A DNA stretch of 6,078 nt from Xanthobacteraceae bacterium (GTDB taxonomy: Bacteria; Pseudomonadota; Alphaproteobacteria; Rhizobiales; Xanthobacteraceae), in the NCBI GenBank assembly GCA_030043285.1, contig JASHXZ010000255.1, forward strand, positions 1-6,078. The letters run 5' to 3'. Below the pieces are notes generated by a model that saw only the letters and a program-made list of their open reading frames with translations, ran no database searches and had not been told where the DNA came from. Shown piece after piece: positions 1 through 5,404 of this stretch (the first letter of the stretch is position 1; the number at the start of each line of letters is the position of its first letter). The position numbers were made by a program, and so were the translations under genes.

Positions 1-426
1 TGCCATCGCCTGTGCCCGGCCGCCGACGTCACGCTGTTCACCTACCGCAATCCGGGCGAGGACGTGAGCCAGGCGGTCTCAACCACCAGCCAGCAATACA
101 CCGCACTGCCGAATGCCTTCCGCTATCGCAAGGAGCTGGTCGCCGGCTGCTCGTGCAAGCGCGCGGGCGAGAACTGGGCCGAGGCCCTGCGCGGCGCCGA
201 CGATTCGAGCACGCTGGAAAGCGGCGACATCATCGTCAACGAGAAGAACGAGAAGGCGTTGACGCAGCCGCATGGCACCGCCGCCAAGCCCGCTGCCGCC
301 AGTGCCGAGCCAAACGCCGCCGCGCCGGCCCCTTCCGCAGCGGCGGCGCAGACCGGTGGCGCGACGACCGAGGACGCCGAGGGCCGCAAGGTGCGCGTCG
401 TCGGCCCGCCGTTCCTGTCCCAATAA
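1..426 (+). CDS. DUF2865 domain protein, C-terminal part (5' end outside window)
   Basis: Frame 1 is open from the left edge to a TAA at 424-426, giving 141 residues of a longer protein whose start lies outside the window. Early residues read CPAADVTLFTYRNPGED, then an SxxYTALPxAFxYRKE stretch and a CSCK motif. I recognise this Cys-containing, 'YRNPGED...YTALP' pattern as the DUF2865 family of rhizobial alphaproteobacteria, whose function is unknown and which is usually a secreted or envelope protein. After the domain (to about residue 85) comes a low-complexity Ala/Pro-rich linker (about residues 94-125), followed by a short tail, RKVRVVGPPFLSQ, that looks conserved rather than random. The gene converges on nadE with a 10-base gap. 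An ATG-less internal start such as the GTG at position 64 is not a real gene start, because the family motif continues upstream of it. The family call is from memory of its motifs, not a search. Confidence 0.82.
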   Translation, partial: CHRLCPAADVTLFTYRNPGEDVSQAVSTTSQQYTALPNAFRYRKELVAGCSCKRAGENWAEALRGADDSSTLESGDIIVNEKNEKALTQPHGTAAKPAAASAEPNAAAPAPSAAAAQTGGATTEDAEGRKVRVVGPPFLSQ

Positions 427-436
427 ATCTTATCGA

Positions 437-2194
437 TCAAAAATCCGCAGCACCCGCTTTGGCCATGGCGGCGCCGGCGGCGAGCGAGTGGTCCGGCTCG
501 GGCAGCGGCGTGCCGGGATCGCGGAAGCGGTTGACGATCGGATAGCGGCGGTCGCGGCCGAAATTCCGCAACGTCACCTTGACGCCGGGCGCCGCCTGCC
601 GGCGCTTGTATTCGGCCAGATAGAGCATGCGCTCGACCTTCATCACGGTGTCGCGGTCGAAGCCGGCGGCGATGATGTCGGAGGTCGGCTCCTCGCCTTC
701 GACCAGCCGATGCAGGATGGCGTCGAGCACGTCGTAAGGCGGCAGCGTATCCTGATCGGTCTGGTTCTCGCGCAGCTCGGCGCTCGGGGCTCGGGTGAGC
801 ACATTCTCGACGATCACCGGCCCGTCCGGACCGAGCGCGCCCTGCGGCTTCCAGCGATTGCGCAGGCGCGCCAGGCGATAGACTTCGGTCTTGTACAGAT
901 CCTTGATCGGATTGAAGCCGCCGTTCATGTCACCGTACAGCGTGGCGTAGCCGACCGACATTTCCGACTTGTTGCCGGTCGTCACCACCATCAGGCCGAA
1001 CTTGTTGGAGATCGCCATCAGCACGACGCCACGGGCGCGCGCCTGCAAATTCTCCTCGGTGACGTCGCGGACCTTGCCGGCAAATATTTCGGCCAATGCG
1101 CTTTCGAGGCCTTTGACCGCGCTCTCGATCGGCACCACGTCGTAGCGCACGCCGAGTGCGCGGGCGATGGCGGCCGCGTCGTCGAGCGATTCCTGCGCCG
1201 TGTAGCGGAACGGCAGCATGACAGCGCGCACCCGTTCGGCGCCGAGCGCATCGGTCGCCAGCGCCACGCACAGCGCCGAGTCGATACCGCCGGACAGGCC
1301 GAGCACGACGCCGGCAAAGCCGTTCTTATCGACGTAATCGCGCAGGCCCAACATGCAGGCGGTGTAGTCCGCCTCATCGGAATCCTCAGGCGTGACGATC
1401 GGACCCGCAAGGCAGCGCCAGCCGGCGTCGGTTCGCGACCAGCGCGTCGTCACCACCGCTTCGGTGAACGCCGGTAGCTGGAAAGCGACCGAGCGGTCGG
1501 CATTGAGCGCGAACGAAGCGCCATCGAACACCAGCTCGTCCTGGCCGCCGACCTGGTTGACGTAGATCAGCGGCAGTGCCGCCTCGGTGACGCGAGCGAC
1601 CGCGACATTGAGCCTGATGTCGGCCTTGCCGCGCCAATACGGCGAGCCGTTCGGCACGACCAAAAACTCGGCGCCGGTCTCGGCCAAGCATTCGACGACG
1701 TTCTCGTAGTCGCCCCAGTCGGTCCAGGTATCCTCGCAGATCGGCAGCCCAAGCCGCACGTTACGCAAGTTGACCGGCCCTGGCACCGGCCCGCTGGCGA
1801 ACACGCGCTTTTCGTCGAACACGCCATAGTTCGGCAGATTGACCTTGAAATGGACGGCCTTGATGCGGCCGTCCGCAAGCACCGCGTAGGCGTTGTACAG
1901 TTTGTTATCTTCGAGCCACGGTGTGCCGATGAGGACGGCCGGGCCGCCGTCATTGGTTTCGCGCGCCAAATTCTCGATCGCGGCGCGGCAGGCCGCCTGA
2001 AAAGCGGGCTTGAGCACCAAATCCTCCGGCGGATAGCCGGCGATGAACAGCTCGGAAAATGCGATGATATCGGCGCCGTCCCGGGCGGCGCTGGCGCGCG
2101 CGGTGCGGGCGCGCGACAAATTGCCGGAAATGTCGCCGACGATCGGATTGAGTTGCGCCACGGCGATGGCCAGGCGATTGGAGGCCTCGTTCAT
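437..2194 (-). CDS. nadE: Glutamine-dependent NAD+ synthetase
   Basis: This 585-residue enzyme converts nicotinic acid adenine dinucleotide to NAD+ using ATP and ammonia taken from glutamine; it is cytoplasmic and is the last step of NAD synthesis. Residues about 7-265 form a nitrilase-like glutaminase domain with the expected triad: E48 (in SELFIAGYPPEDL), K117 (in HFKVNLPNYGVFDEKRVF) and C153 (in PICEDTW). Residues about 275-560 form the synthetase domain, with the ATP-pyrophosphatase P-loop SGGIDS at 301-306, TTGNKSE at 405-411 and the C-terminal KVTLRNFGRDRRYPIVNRF block at 538-556. All catalytic residues are present, so it should be active. The length fits the shorter bacterial two-domain form (about 540-590 residues), not the roughly 680-residue mycobacterial form. 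The ATG at 2192-2194 sits just before the conserved N-terminal strand. No strong Shine-Dalgarno is visible upstream. An Ala-rich tail (about 570-585) is variable. It lies 75 bases downstream of a porin gene on the same strand. Confidence 0.97.
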   Translation of the reverse strand: MNEASNRLAIAVAQLNPIVGDISGNLSRARTARASAARDGADIIAFSELFIAGYPPEDLVLKPAFQAACRAAIENLARETNDGGPAVLIGTPWLEDNKLYNAYAVLADGRIKAVHFKVNLPNYGVFDEKRVFASGPVPGPVNLRNVRLGLPICEDTWTDWGDYENVVECLAETGAEFLVVPNGSPYWRGKADIRLNVAVARVTEAALPLIYVNQVGGQDELVFDGASFALNADRSVAFQLPAFTEAVVTTRWSRTDAGWRCLAGPIVTPEDSDEADYTACMLGLRDYVDKNGFAGVVLGLSGGIDSALCVALATDALGAERVRAVMLPFRYTAQESLDDAAAIARALGVRYDVVPIESAVKGLESALAEIFAGKVRDVTEENLQARARGVVLMAISNKFGLMVVTTGNKSEMSVGYATLYGDMNGGFNPIKDLYKTEVYRLARLRNRWKPQGALGPDGPVIVENVLTRAPSAELRENQTDQDTLPPYDVLDAILHRLVEGEEPTSDIIAAGFDRDTVMKVERMLYLAEYKRRQAAPGVKVTLRNFGRDRRYPIVNRFRDPGTPLPEPDHSLAAGAAMAKAGAADF

Positions 2195-2269
2195 GACGCA
2201 GGTCTAGCCCCGGACCAGTCGCTCCGGCAATGGGCTTCGACGGCGGCAACACCTCCGCGCGGCGCGAGC
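2195..2269 (-). other. Porin-nadE intergenic gap with small hairpin
   Basis: These 75 bases separate the porin stop from the nadE start. They hold an inverted repeat CCGGA/TCCGG (2210-2214 and 2223-2227, 8-base loop) that starts 15 bases upstream of the nadE ATG. There is no T-run after it, so it does not look like a rho-independent terminator. It could be a 5'-leader structure for nadE or chance in GC-rich DNA. No convincing nadE promoter is visible, so readthrough from the porin gene is possible. Confidence 0.3.
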
Positions 2270-3145
2270 TCAGAACTTGAAGCCGGCGCCGACGCGGACC
2301 GAATTCATGTTGATCGGCGTGTTCGCGATGGGCTGGAATTGCACGTATTCGTACTCGCCGCGGACGAAGAAGTGCTGCGTCACCGCAACGTCCAGGCCGA
2401 CGCCGACCGCATAGCCCCATAGCCAGTCCGAACTTTTTCCGGCCGTGCCTGGGAAGACAAAGGTGGCGGCTTGCGCAGTGCCAGGGCTTTGCACCACGGT
2501 CGTCGTTTCCGTGATGTTGAGATTGGTGGCGCCGACAGCAAGACCCGCAAACATATAGGGCAGGAAGCCGTTGAAGTCCCACCCGGCCCGGCCGCGCAGC
2601 GTGCCAAAGTCGAGGCCGCTAAGCGTGCCACCACCGGTGATCGAGACGTCGTTAATGGCTCCTGAACTGAGCGTCACGACGCGGCCGATCGGCGCGTTCG
2701 GCGCCACGAGCGACAGCATGGTGTGCTCGTAATTGCCTTCGACGCCGAGCACAACTTTGCCGTACGGGCTCAGATATTCGAAATTGTAGCCGGCAAAACC
2801 GCCGAACCCGGCGGTGCCGCTGGCTGCGCTGCTCAGCACCTGCCAATTGGACGGTGCGTATTGGGCTTCGAGCTGCGTCTGCTGCAGGCTCGCCGCGATC
2901 GGCGCCCGCGTCGCGTTGCTGAAATCGGCGTCGACGTCGCTGTAGCTGGCGAGGCCGCCGATATAGAAGCCGCGCCAGTCGCCAAACCGCGCCGCGCCGA
3001 CGAACGGCACGAACGCAGGCGCCGGCTCGGCATATCCACCAAGCTGCGGCTGCAGCGGCAGAACCGGCTGATCGGCCGCGATGGCGGGCGTGACCGCCAC
3101 CAGGGCGACCGCTACCGCGCCAGCTACGCATTGTTGTTTTGACAC
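2270..3145 (-). CDS. Outer-membrane beta-barrel protein, Omp25/Omp31-like porin family
   Basis: This is a 291-residue exported protein. Residues 1-23 form a signal peptide: KQQ at the N-terminus, a hydrophobic core AVAVALVAV, and an AIA|AD cleavage site. A Pro-rich mature N-terminus (26-50) is followed by barrel strands with hallmarks of the rhizobial small outer-membrane protein family: WRGFYIGG at 57-64, GFGGFAGYNFEY at 113-124, GVEGNYE at 134-140, LRGRAGWDFNGFLPYMFAGLAVG near 183-205, and WGYAVGVGLDVAVTQHFFVRGEYEYVQF near 243-270. The last strand, SVRVGAGFKF, ends in Phe, the usual BAM-recognition end of outer-membrane barrels. An 8-strand OmpA-like barrel is likely. The specific role (structural, adhesion or small-solute passage) cannot be read from the sequence. 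The start is GTG at 3143-3145: the nearby ATG (3129-3131) is out of frame and the upstream frame closes at 3194-3196 without a better start. A CGGGG lies about 7 bases upstream as a weak RBS. Confidence 0.92.
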   Translation of the reverse strand: MSKQQCVAGAVAVALVAVTPAIAADQPVLPLQPQLGGYAEPAPAFVPFVGAARFGDWRGFYIGGLASYSDVDADFSNATRAPIAASLQQTQLEAQYAPSNWQVLSSAASGTAGFGGFAGYNFEYLSPYGKVVLGVEGNYEHTMLSLVAPNAPIGRVVTLSSGAINDVSITGGGTLSGLDFGTLRGRAGWDFNGFLPYMFAGLAVGATNLNITETTTVVQSPGTAQAATFVFPGTAGKSSDWLWGYAVGVGLDVAVTQHFFVRGEYEYVQFQPIANTPINMNSVRVGAGFKF

Positions 3146-3254
3146 CGCACACCCCGTCTTTGGTATCTTTTGTTTTGACGGGTACAGTTTTAGTCAAATT
3201 GTTTGCGCATTCCTTTATCGGCGCAGCGCCTTGCTCTCAGCATGAGCGCTTCGT

Positions 3255-3270
3255 AAACGCGCAAGCGTTT
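3255..3270. repeat. Perfect 6-bp stem with GCAA loop
   Basis: AAACGC (3255-3260), GCAA (3261-3264) and GCGTTT (3265-3270) form a perfect inverted repeat. If transcribed from the + strand the loop would be a GNRA tetraloop, a stable RNA fold; from the - strand the loop is TTGC. It lies about 110 bases upstream of the porin start, between two - strand genes. It has no T-tract, so a terminator role is not supported. It could be an operator or a leader element. Confidence 0.4.
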
Positions 3271-3281
3271 GGGTGACTCGT

Positions 3282-3314
3282 TTGTAAATGGACGACGGAC
3301 TTTATTGTTTACAA
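3282..3314. repeat. Spaced inverted repeat TTGTAAA ... TTTACAA
   Basis: Seven-base arms TTGTAAA (3282-3288) and TTTACAA (3308-3314) are exact reverse complements separated by 19 bases, placing their centres 26 bases apart. The right arm is part of TTGTTTACAA, itself a near-palindrome. The AT-rich arms stand out in GC-rich surroundings and could be paired binding sites of a dimeric regulator upstream of the porin gene. The regulator is not identifiable. Confidence 0.35.
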
Positions 3315-3402
3315 GTGATTGATCCTGGTCCGCCAGGCTGGGCCGCCGATCGACAAGAAAATCATTCGAAATTGGACGGATGATAATTCCTGTCGTTCGA
3401 CG

Positions 3403-4815
3403 TCATAGCCCCGCAACCGCCGGCAGCGGCGGCGTCTTGCTTGCCTTGGCCAGGCGCTCGGACTTCAACAGATCGGCCAACAGGAACGCCAAATCGAGTG
3501 ACTGCTCGGCATTGAGCCGCGGATCGCAGACCGTGTGATAGCGATCGTTGAGGTCCTCGTCGCTGATCGCGCGGGCGCCGCCAGTGCATTCGGTGACGTT
3601 CTGGCCGGTCATTTCCAGATGGACGCCGCCGGCGATGGTGCCTTCGGCGGCATGAACTTGAAAAAACGCCCGCACCTCCTTGAGTATCTGGTCGAACGGC
3701 CGGGTCTTGTAGCCCGACACCGACGTGATGGTGTTGCCGTGCATTGGATCGCACGACCACACCACGTTATGGCCCTCGCGTTTGACTGCGCGAACGAGCG
3801 CCGGCAACAGATCGATCGCCTTGTCGGCGCCGACCCGGCAGATCAGGGTGAGCCGGCCGGGCTCGTTGTCGGGATTGAGGATGTCGATGAGGCGAAGGAG
3901 CTCGTCGGGCTTTTGCGACGGCCCGGTCTTCAAGCCCAGCGGATTCTTGATGCCGCGGCAATATTCGACGTGAGCATGATCCGCCTGGCGCGTGCGGTCG
4001 CCGATCCAGACCATGTGGCCGCTGGTGCAGTACCAGTCGCCGGTCGTCGAATCGACCCGCGTAAAGGCCTGCTCGTAGCCGAGCAGAAGCGCCTCGTGGC
4101 TGGTGAAGAAGTCGGTGGTGCGCAACTCGTTGTGCGACAGCGGATCGACACCGCAAGCGCGCATGAAGCCGAGCGCCTCGGTGATGTGGTTGGCGAGATC
4201 GGCGTAGCGCTTCGATTGCGGTGAGTCCTTGACGAACGACAGCATCCATTGATGCGCGTTCGACAGGTTGGCGTAGCCGCCGGTGGCAAAGGCACGCAAC
4301 AGATTAAGCGTCGCGGCTGATTGCCGGTACGCTTCCAGTTGGCGGCGCGGATCCGGCACCCGTGCTTCTGCCGTGAAATCGGTGCCGTTGATGATGTCGC
4401 CGCGATAGACCGGCAGTTCGACGCCGCCGCGCTTTTCGGTCGGCGAGGTGCGCGGCTTGGCGAACTGGCCGGCGATGCGGCCGATCTTGACCACCGGCGA
4501 GGCCGCCGCATAGGTCAGCACCACCGCCATCTGCAAGAATAGCCGGAAGAAATCGCGGATATTGTTGGCGCCGTGCTCGGCGAAGCTTTCTGCGCAGTCG
4601 CCGCCCTGCAGCAAAAAGGCCTCTCCGGCGGCGACCTGGGCCAGCGCGCTTTTCAGGTTGCGAGCCTCGCCGGCGAAGACGAGCGGCGGATAGCTGGCGA
4701 GCTGCGCCTCGACCTCGGCAAGCGCCCTCGGGTCGGGGTAGTTGGGCATCTGCAGCGCCGGCTTGGAGCGCCAGGAATCCGGGCTCCATTTGATCTGGTT
4801 GAGCCGACTGGACAT
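3403..4815 (-). CDS. aroG: 3-deoxy-7-phosphoheptulonate (DAHP) synthase, class II
   Basis: This 470-residue cytoplasmic enzyme condenses phosphoenolpyruvate with erythrose 4-phosphate to DAHP, the first step of the shikimate pathway to aromatic amino acids. It belongs to the class II (plant/mycobacterial-type) family: WSPDSWR at 10-16, QGGDCAE at 70-76, [13 protein letters not shown] at 110-122, [10 protein letters not shown] at 290-299, CDPMHGNT at 355-362, [15 protein letters not shown] at 396-410 and DPRLN at 431-435. The metal ligands known from the Mycobacterium tuberculosis enzyme (Cys, His, Glu, Asp) correspond to C74, H359, E401 and D431; all are present. Length is normal for the family. 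The ATG at 4813-4815 is preceded by CGGAG at 7-base spacing, which fixes the start. Class II enzymes can be feedback-inhibited by aromatic amino acids, but the sequence does not show which effector applies. The symbol is conventional; aroF and aroH are also used for this class. Confidence 0.97.
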   Translation of the reverse strand: MSSRLNQIKWSPDSWRSKPALQMPNYPDPRALAEVEAQLASYPPLVFAGEARNLKSALAQVAAGEAFLLQGGDCAESFAEHGANNIRDFFRLFLQMAVVLTYAAASPVVKIGRIAGQFAKPRTSPTEKRGGVELPVYRGDIINGTDFTAEARVPDPRRQLEAYRQSAATLNLLRAFATGGYANLSNAHQWMLSFVKDSPQSKRYADLANHITEALGFMRACGVDPLSHNELRTTDFFTSHEALLLGYEQAFTRVDSTTGDWYCTSGHMVWIGDRTRQADHAHVEYCRGIKNPLGLKTGPSQKPDELLRLIDILNPDNEPGRLTLICRVGADKAIDLLPALVRAVKREGHNVVWSCDPMHGNTITSVSGYKTRPFDQILKEVRAFFQVHAAEGTIAGGVHLEMTGQNVTECTGGARAISDEDLNDRYHTVCDPRLNAEQSLDLAFLLADLLKSERLAKASKTPPLPAVAGL

Positions 4816-4822
4816 AACGCTT

Positions 4823-4827
4823 CTCCG
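4823..4827 (-). promoter_or_regulatory. Shine-Dalgarno of the DAHP synthase gene
   Basis: On the - strand CGGAG lies 7 bases before the ATG at 4815. It is a good match to the anti-SD sequence at standard spacing and supports this start over any upstream alternative. Confidence 0.75.
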
Positions 4828-4858
4828 TAATTGTGCGGGTTTCCCTGCACGCGGCGCT

Positions 4859-4888
4859 CTTATACACTTCGACTGCCGCGTGTGACAG
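4859..4888 (-). promoter_or_regulatory. Probable sigma70 promoter of the DAHP synthase gene
   Basis: Reading the - strand, CTGTCA (4888-4883; 4 of 6 to TTGACA) is followed by an 18-base spacer and TATAAG (4864-4859; 4 of 6 to TATAAT, with the key TATA). Transcription would begin near 4852, giving a leader of about 35-40 bases that contains the Shine-Dalgarno. The placement is from consensus matching by eye and has not been measured. Confidence 0.5.
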
Positions 4889-4894
4889 TGTCAC
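4882..4894. promoter_or_regulatory. 13-base palindrome on the -35 region (candidate operator)
   Basis: GTGACA-G-TGTCAC is a perfect palindrome with 6-base arms around one central base. It overlaps the proposed -35 box of the DAHP synthase promoter (4883-4888). That position suits a repressor, or an activator touching sigma. It resembles a CRP/FNR-type TGTGA...TCAC site only loosely, since the spacing between half sites is 5 rather than 6. The binding protein is unknown. Confidence 0.45.
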
Positions 4895-5014
4895 GAATGC
4901 CGCGAACCTTACGAGGCTTCGCTCAACCGCGGTGGCGCGAACGCACATGCCTCACGGCAAACGCCGCCGCGTCGAACTTGGTTCTTCGACGTCGCAGCAC
5001 CCATGAGGCTCATT

Positions 5015-5034
5015 AGCTGCCTAAAGTTGCCTAA
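5015..5034. repeat. Tandem decamer AGCTGCCTAA / AGTTGCCTAA
   Basis: Two head-to-tail 10-base units differ at one base, so the copies sit about one helical turn apart, as expected for a regulator binding the same DNA face twice. They lie about 113 bases before the small gene's ATG, in an AT-rich patch. They are preceded immediately by the palindrome ATGAG-G-CTCAT (5003-5013). The binding partner is unknown. Confidence 0.4.
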
Positions 5035-5066
5035 TACAACTATACGCCAAAATTCCGACATCTTTT

Positions 5067-5076
5067 AACCTAGGTT
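5067..5076. repeat. Perfect 10-base palindrome AACCTAGGTT
   Basis: The sequence equals its own reverse complement and sits 70 bases before the small gene's ATG, directly after a TTTT run. It could be an operator near the transcription start of the small operon. A single 10-base palindrome can occur by chance. Confidence 0.3.
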
Positions 5077-5091
5077 GGCAGACGCGAGACG

Positions 5092-5116
5092 GGAAGCTGA
5101 GACCGCGCAGCCTTCC
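5092..5116 (+). other. Possible leader hairpin of the small operon
   Basis: GGAAG-CTG (5092-5099) can pair with CAG-C-CTTCC (5108-5116), leaving one bulged C at 5111 and an 8-base loop. The stem ends 17 bases before the Shine-Dalgarno of the 85-residue gene, in what would be its leader. It could protect or tune the mRNA. It is short and may be chance. Confidence 0.3.
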
Positions 5117-5133
5117 GGGTCTTGCGTCATCAA

Positions 5134-5140
5134 GGGGGAG
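5134..5140 (+). promoter_or_regulatory. Strong Shine-Dalgarno deciding the 5147 start
   Basis: GGGGGAG lies 6 bases before the ATG at 5147. This near-ideal RBS argues for that start over the in-frame upstream start at 5075, which would add 24 residues and has no comparable RBS. Confidence 0.75.
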
Positions 5141-5146
5141 ACAATC

Positions 5147-5404
5147 ATGGCGCGAATTGTTATCGGACACATTGGCAGTGATGCCCCTGTCGTCATCATT
5201 AATCCTGACGGCTCGATCACCGTCATTCCCGGGTGGAAACCGGAAGCCTTGGATGAATTCAGCCGAAAGGCCACCATTCTCAGCGAGGCCGCTCGACTCA
5301 AGACGCCGCACCTCGGTCAAAGTATCATCAAGACCGCCTTGGCTTCCGTACAAAAGGAAATCGCGGAACACTTGCAAGAGGGCGACGTCCTCATTTTGAG
5401 ATGA
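5147..5404 (+). CDS. Small 85-residue protein of unknown function
   Basis: I do not recognise this protein. It has no signal peptide, no membrane segment, no cysteine and a single Met, and its charge is near neutral, so it is probably cytoplasmic. Residues 2-28 look like short beta strands (ARIVIGHIG, PVVIINPDGSITVIPG). Residues about 31-52 and 57-77 look like amphipathic helices (the second is QSIIKTALASVQKEIAEHL), and a final strand VLIL ends the chain. This layout suggests a compact alpha/beta fold rather than a disordered peptide. The ATG at 5147 is chosen for its GGGGGAG Shine-Dalgarno. Its TGA (5402-5404) overlaps the next gene's ATG in ATGA, implying coupled translation and a functional link. 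GC is about 54% (139 of 258 by hand count), below its neighbours. It might be a small regulator, chaperone or partner of the downstream protein; that is inference only. A 140-codon frame on the other strand lacks such signals. Confidence 0.8.
   Translation: MARIVIGHIGSDAPVVIINPDGSITVIPGWKPEALDEFSRKATILSEAARLKTPHLGQSIIKTALASVQKEIAEHLQEGDVLILR

Larger units (their letters stand above)
3146..3402. other. 257-base intergenic region between aroG and porin
   Basis: There is no gene here. This is the porin leader and promoter side and the downstream side of the DAHP synthase gene. Visible elements: a GGCGC-A-GCGCC palindrome (3220-3230); a 6-bp stem AAACGC/GCGTTT with loop GCAA (3255-3270); an inverted repeat TTGTAAA (3282-3288) / TTTACAA (3308-3314); and a CCTGG/CCAGG stem (3324-3337). 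On the - strand a TTGACT (3197-3192) resembles a -35 box for the porin, but no good -10 follows at normal spacing. None of the stems is followed by a T-run on either strand, so no rho-independent terminator can be called. Confidence 0.5.
4816..5146. other. 331-base divergent intergenic control region
   Basis: There is no convincing gene between the divergent DAHP synthase gene and the small + strand gene. The left part holds the DAHP synthase RBS, promoter and palindrome (4823-4894). The middle (about 4900-5000) is GC-rich with nothing recognised except an 8-base CGACGTCG palindrome (4987-4994). The right part (5003-5076) is AT-rich, with 23 of 60 bases G or C over 5011-5070, and carries the repeats listed separately. 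A leader hairpin and a strong Shine-Dalgarno then precede the ATG at 5147. No clear sigma70, sigma54 or EcfG-type promoter was found for the + strand operon. TATACG at 5041-5046 is the best -10 candidate, but its -35 partner is poor. Confidence 0.6.

Noticed and set aside
12..545. A 177-codon + strand frame overlapping the DUF2865 gene
   Set aside because: It is an Arg-rich, out-of-frame reading of the DUF2865 gene that runs past its stop into nadE. No RBS or recognisable domain.
272..1477. A 401-codon open frame on the + strand opposite nadE
   Set aside because: It is an antisense shadow typical of GC-rich codon usage: the product is Arg/His/Ala-rich low complexity with no family motif, while the opposite strand has a complete NAD synthetase with all catalytic residues.
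3324..3337. CCTGG-TCCG-CCAGG stem downstream of the DAHP synthase gene as a terminator
   Set aside because: The stem has only 5 bp and there is no T-run on the - strand after it; not enough for a rho-independent terminator call.
3535..4224. A 229-codon + strand frame opposite the DAHP synthase gene
   Set aside because: It is an antisense shadow of a well-supported enzyme gene; no family features and no upstream signals.
4881..4895. CRP/FNR site at the DAHP synthase promoter
   Set aside because: The TGTGA and TCAC halves are separated by 5 bases, not 6, and the symmetry is best described by the GTGACA-G-TGTCAC palindrome, so the regulator family cannot be named.
4304..4948. A 214-codon - strand frame overlapping the DAHP synthase start region
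   Set aside because: It is an alternative frame of the same strand; its body is an Arg/Gly-rich frameshift reading of the DAHP synthase N-terminus.
4831..5016. A 61-codon + strand frame in the divergent intergenic region
   Set aside because: It begins at a TTG without an RBS, has an Arg-rich non-descript product, and runs through the DAHP synthase promoter.
5378..5392. GAGG...CCTC stem followed by ATTTTG at the end of the 85-residue gene, terminator-like
   Set aside because: The stem has only 4 bp and the T-run is short. It lies inside the coding sequence just before a coupled downstream start, where a terminator would make little sense.
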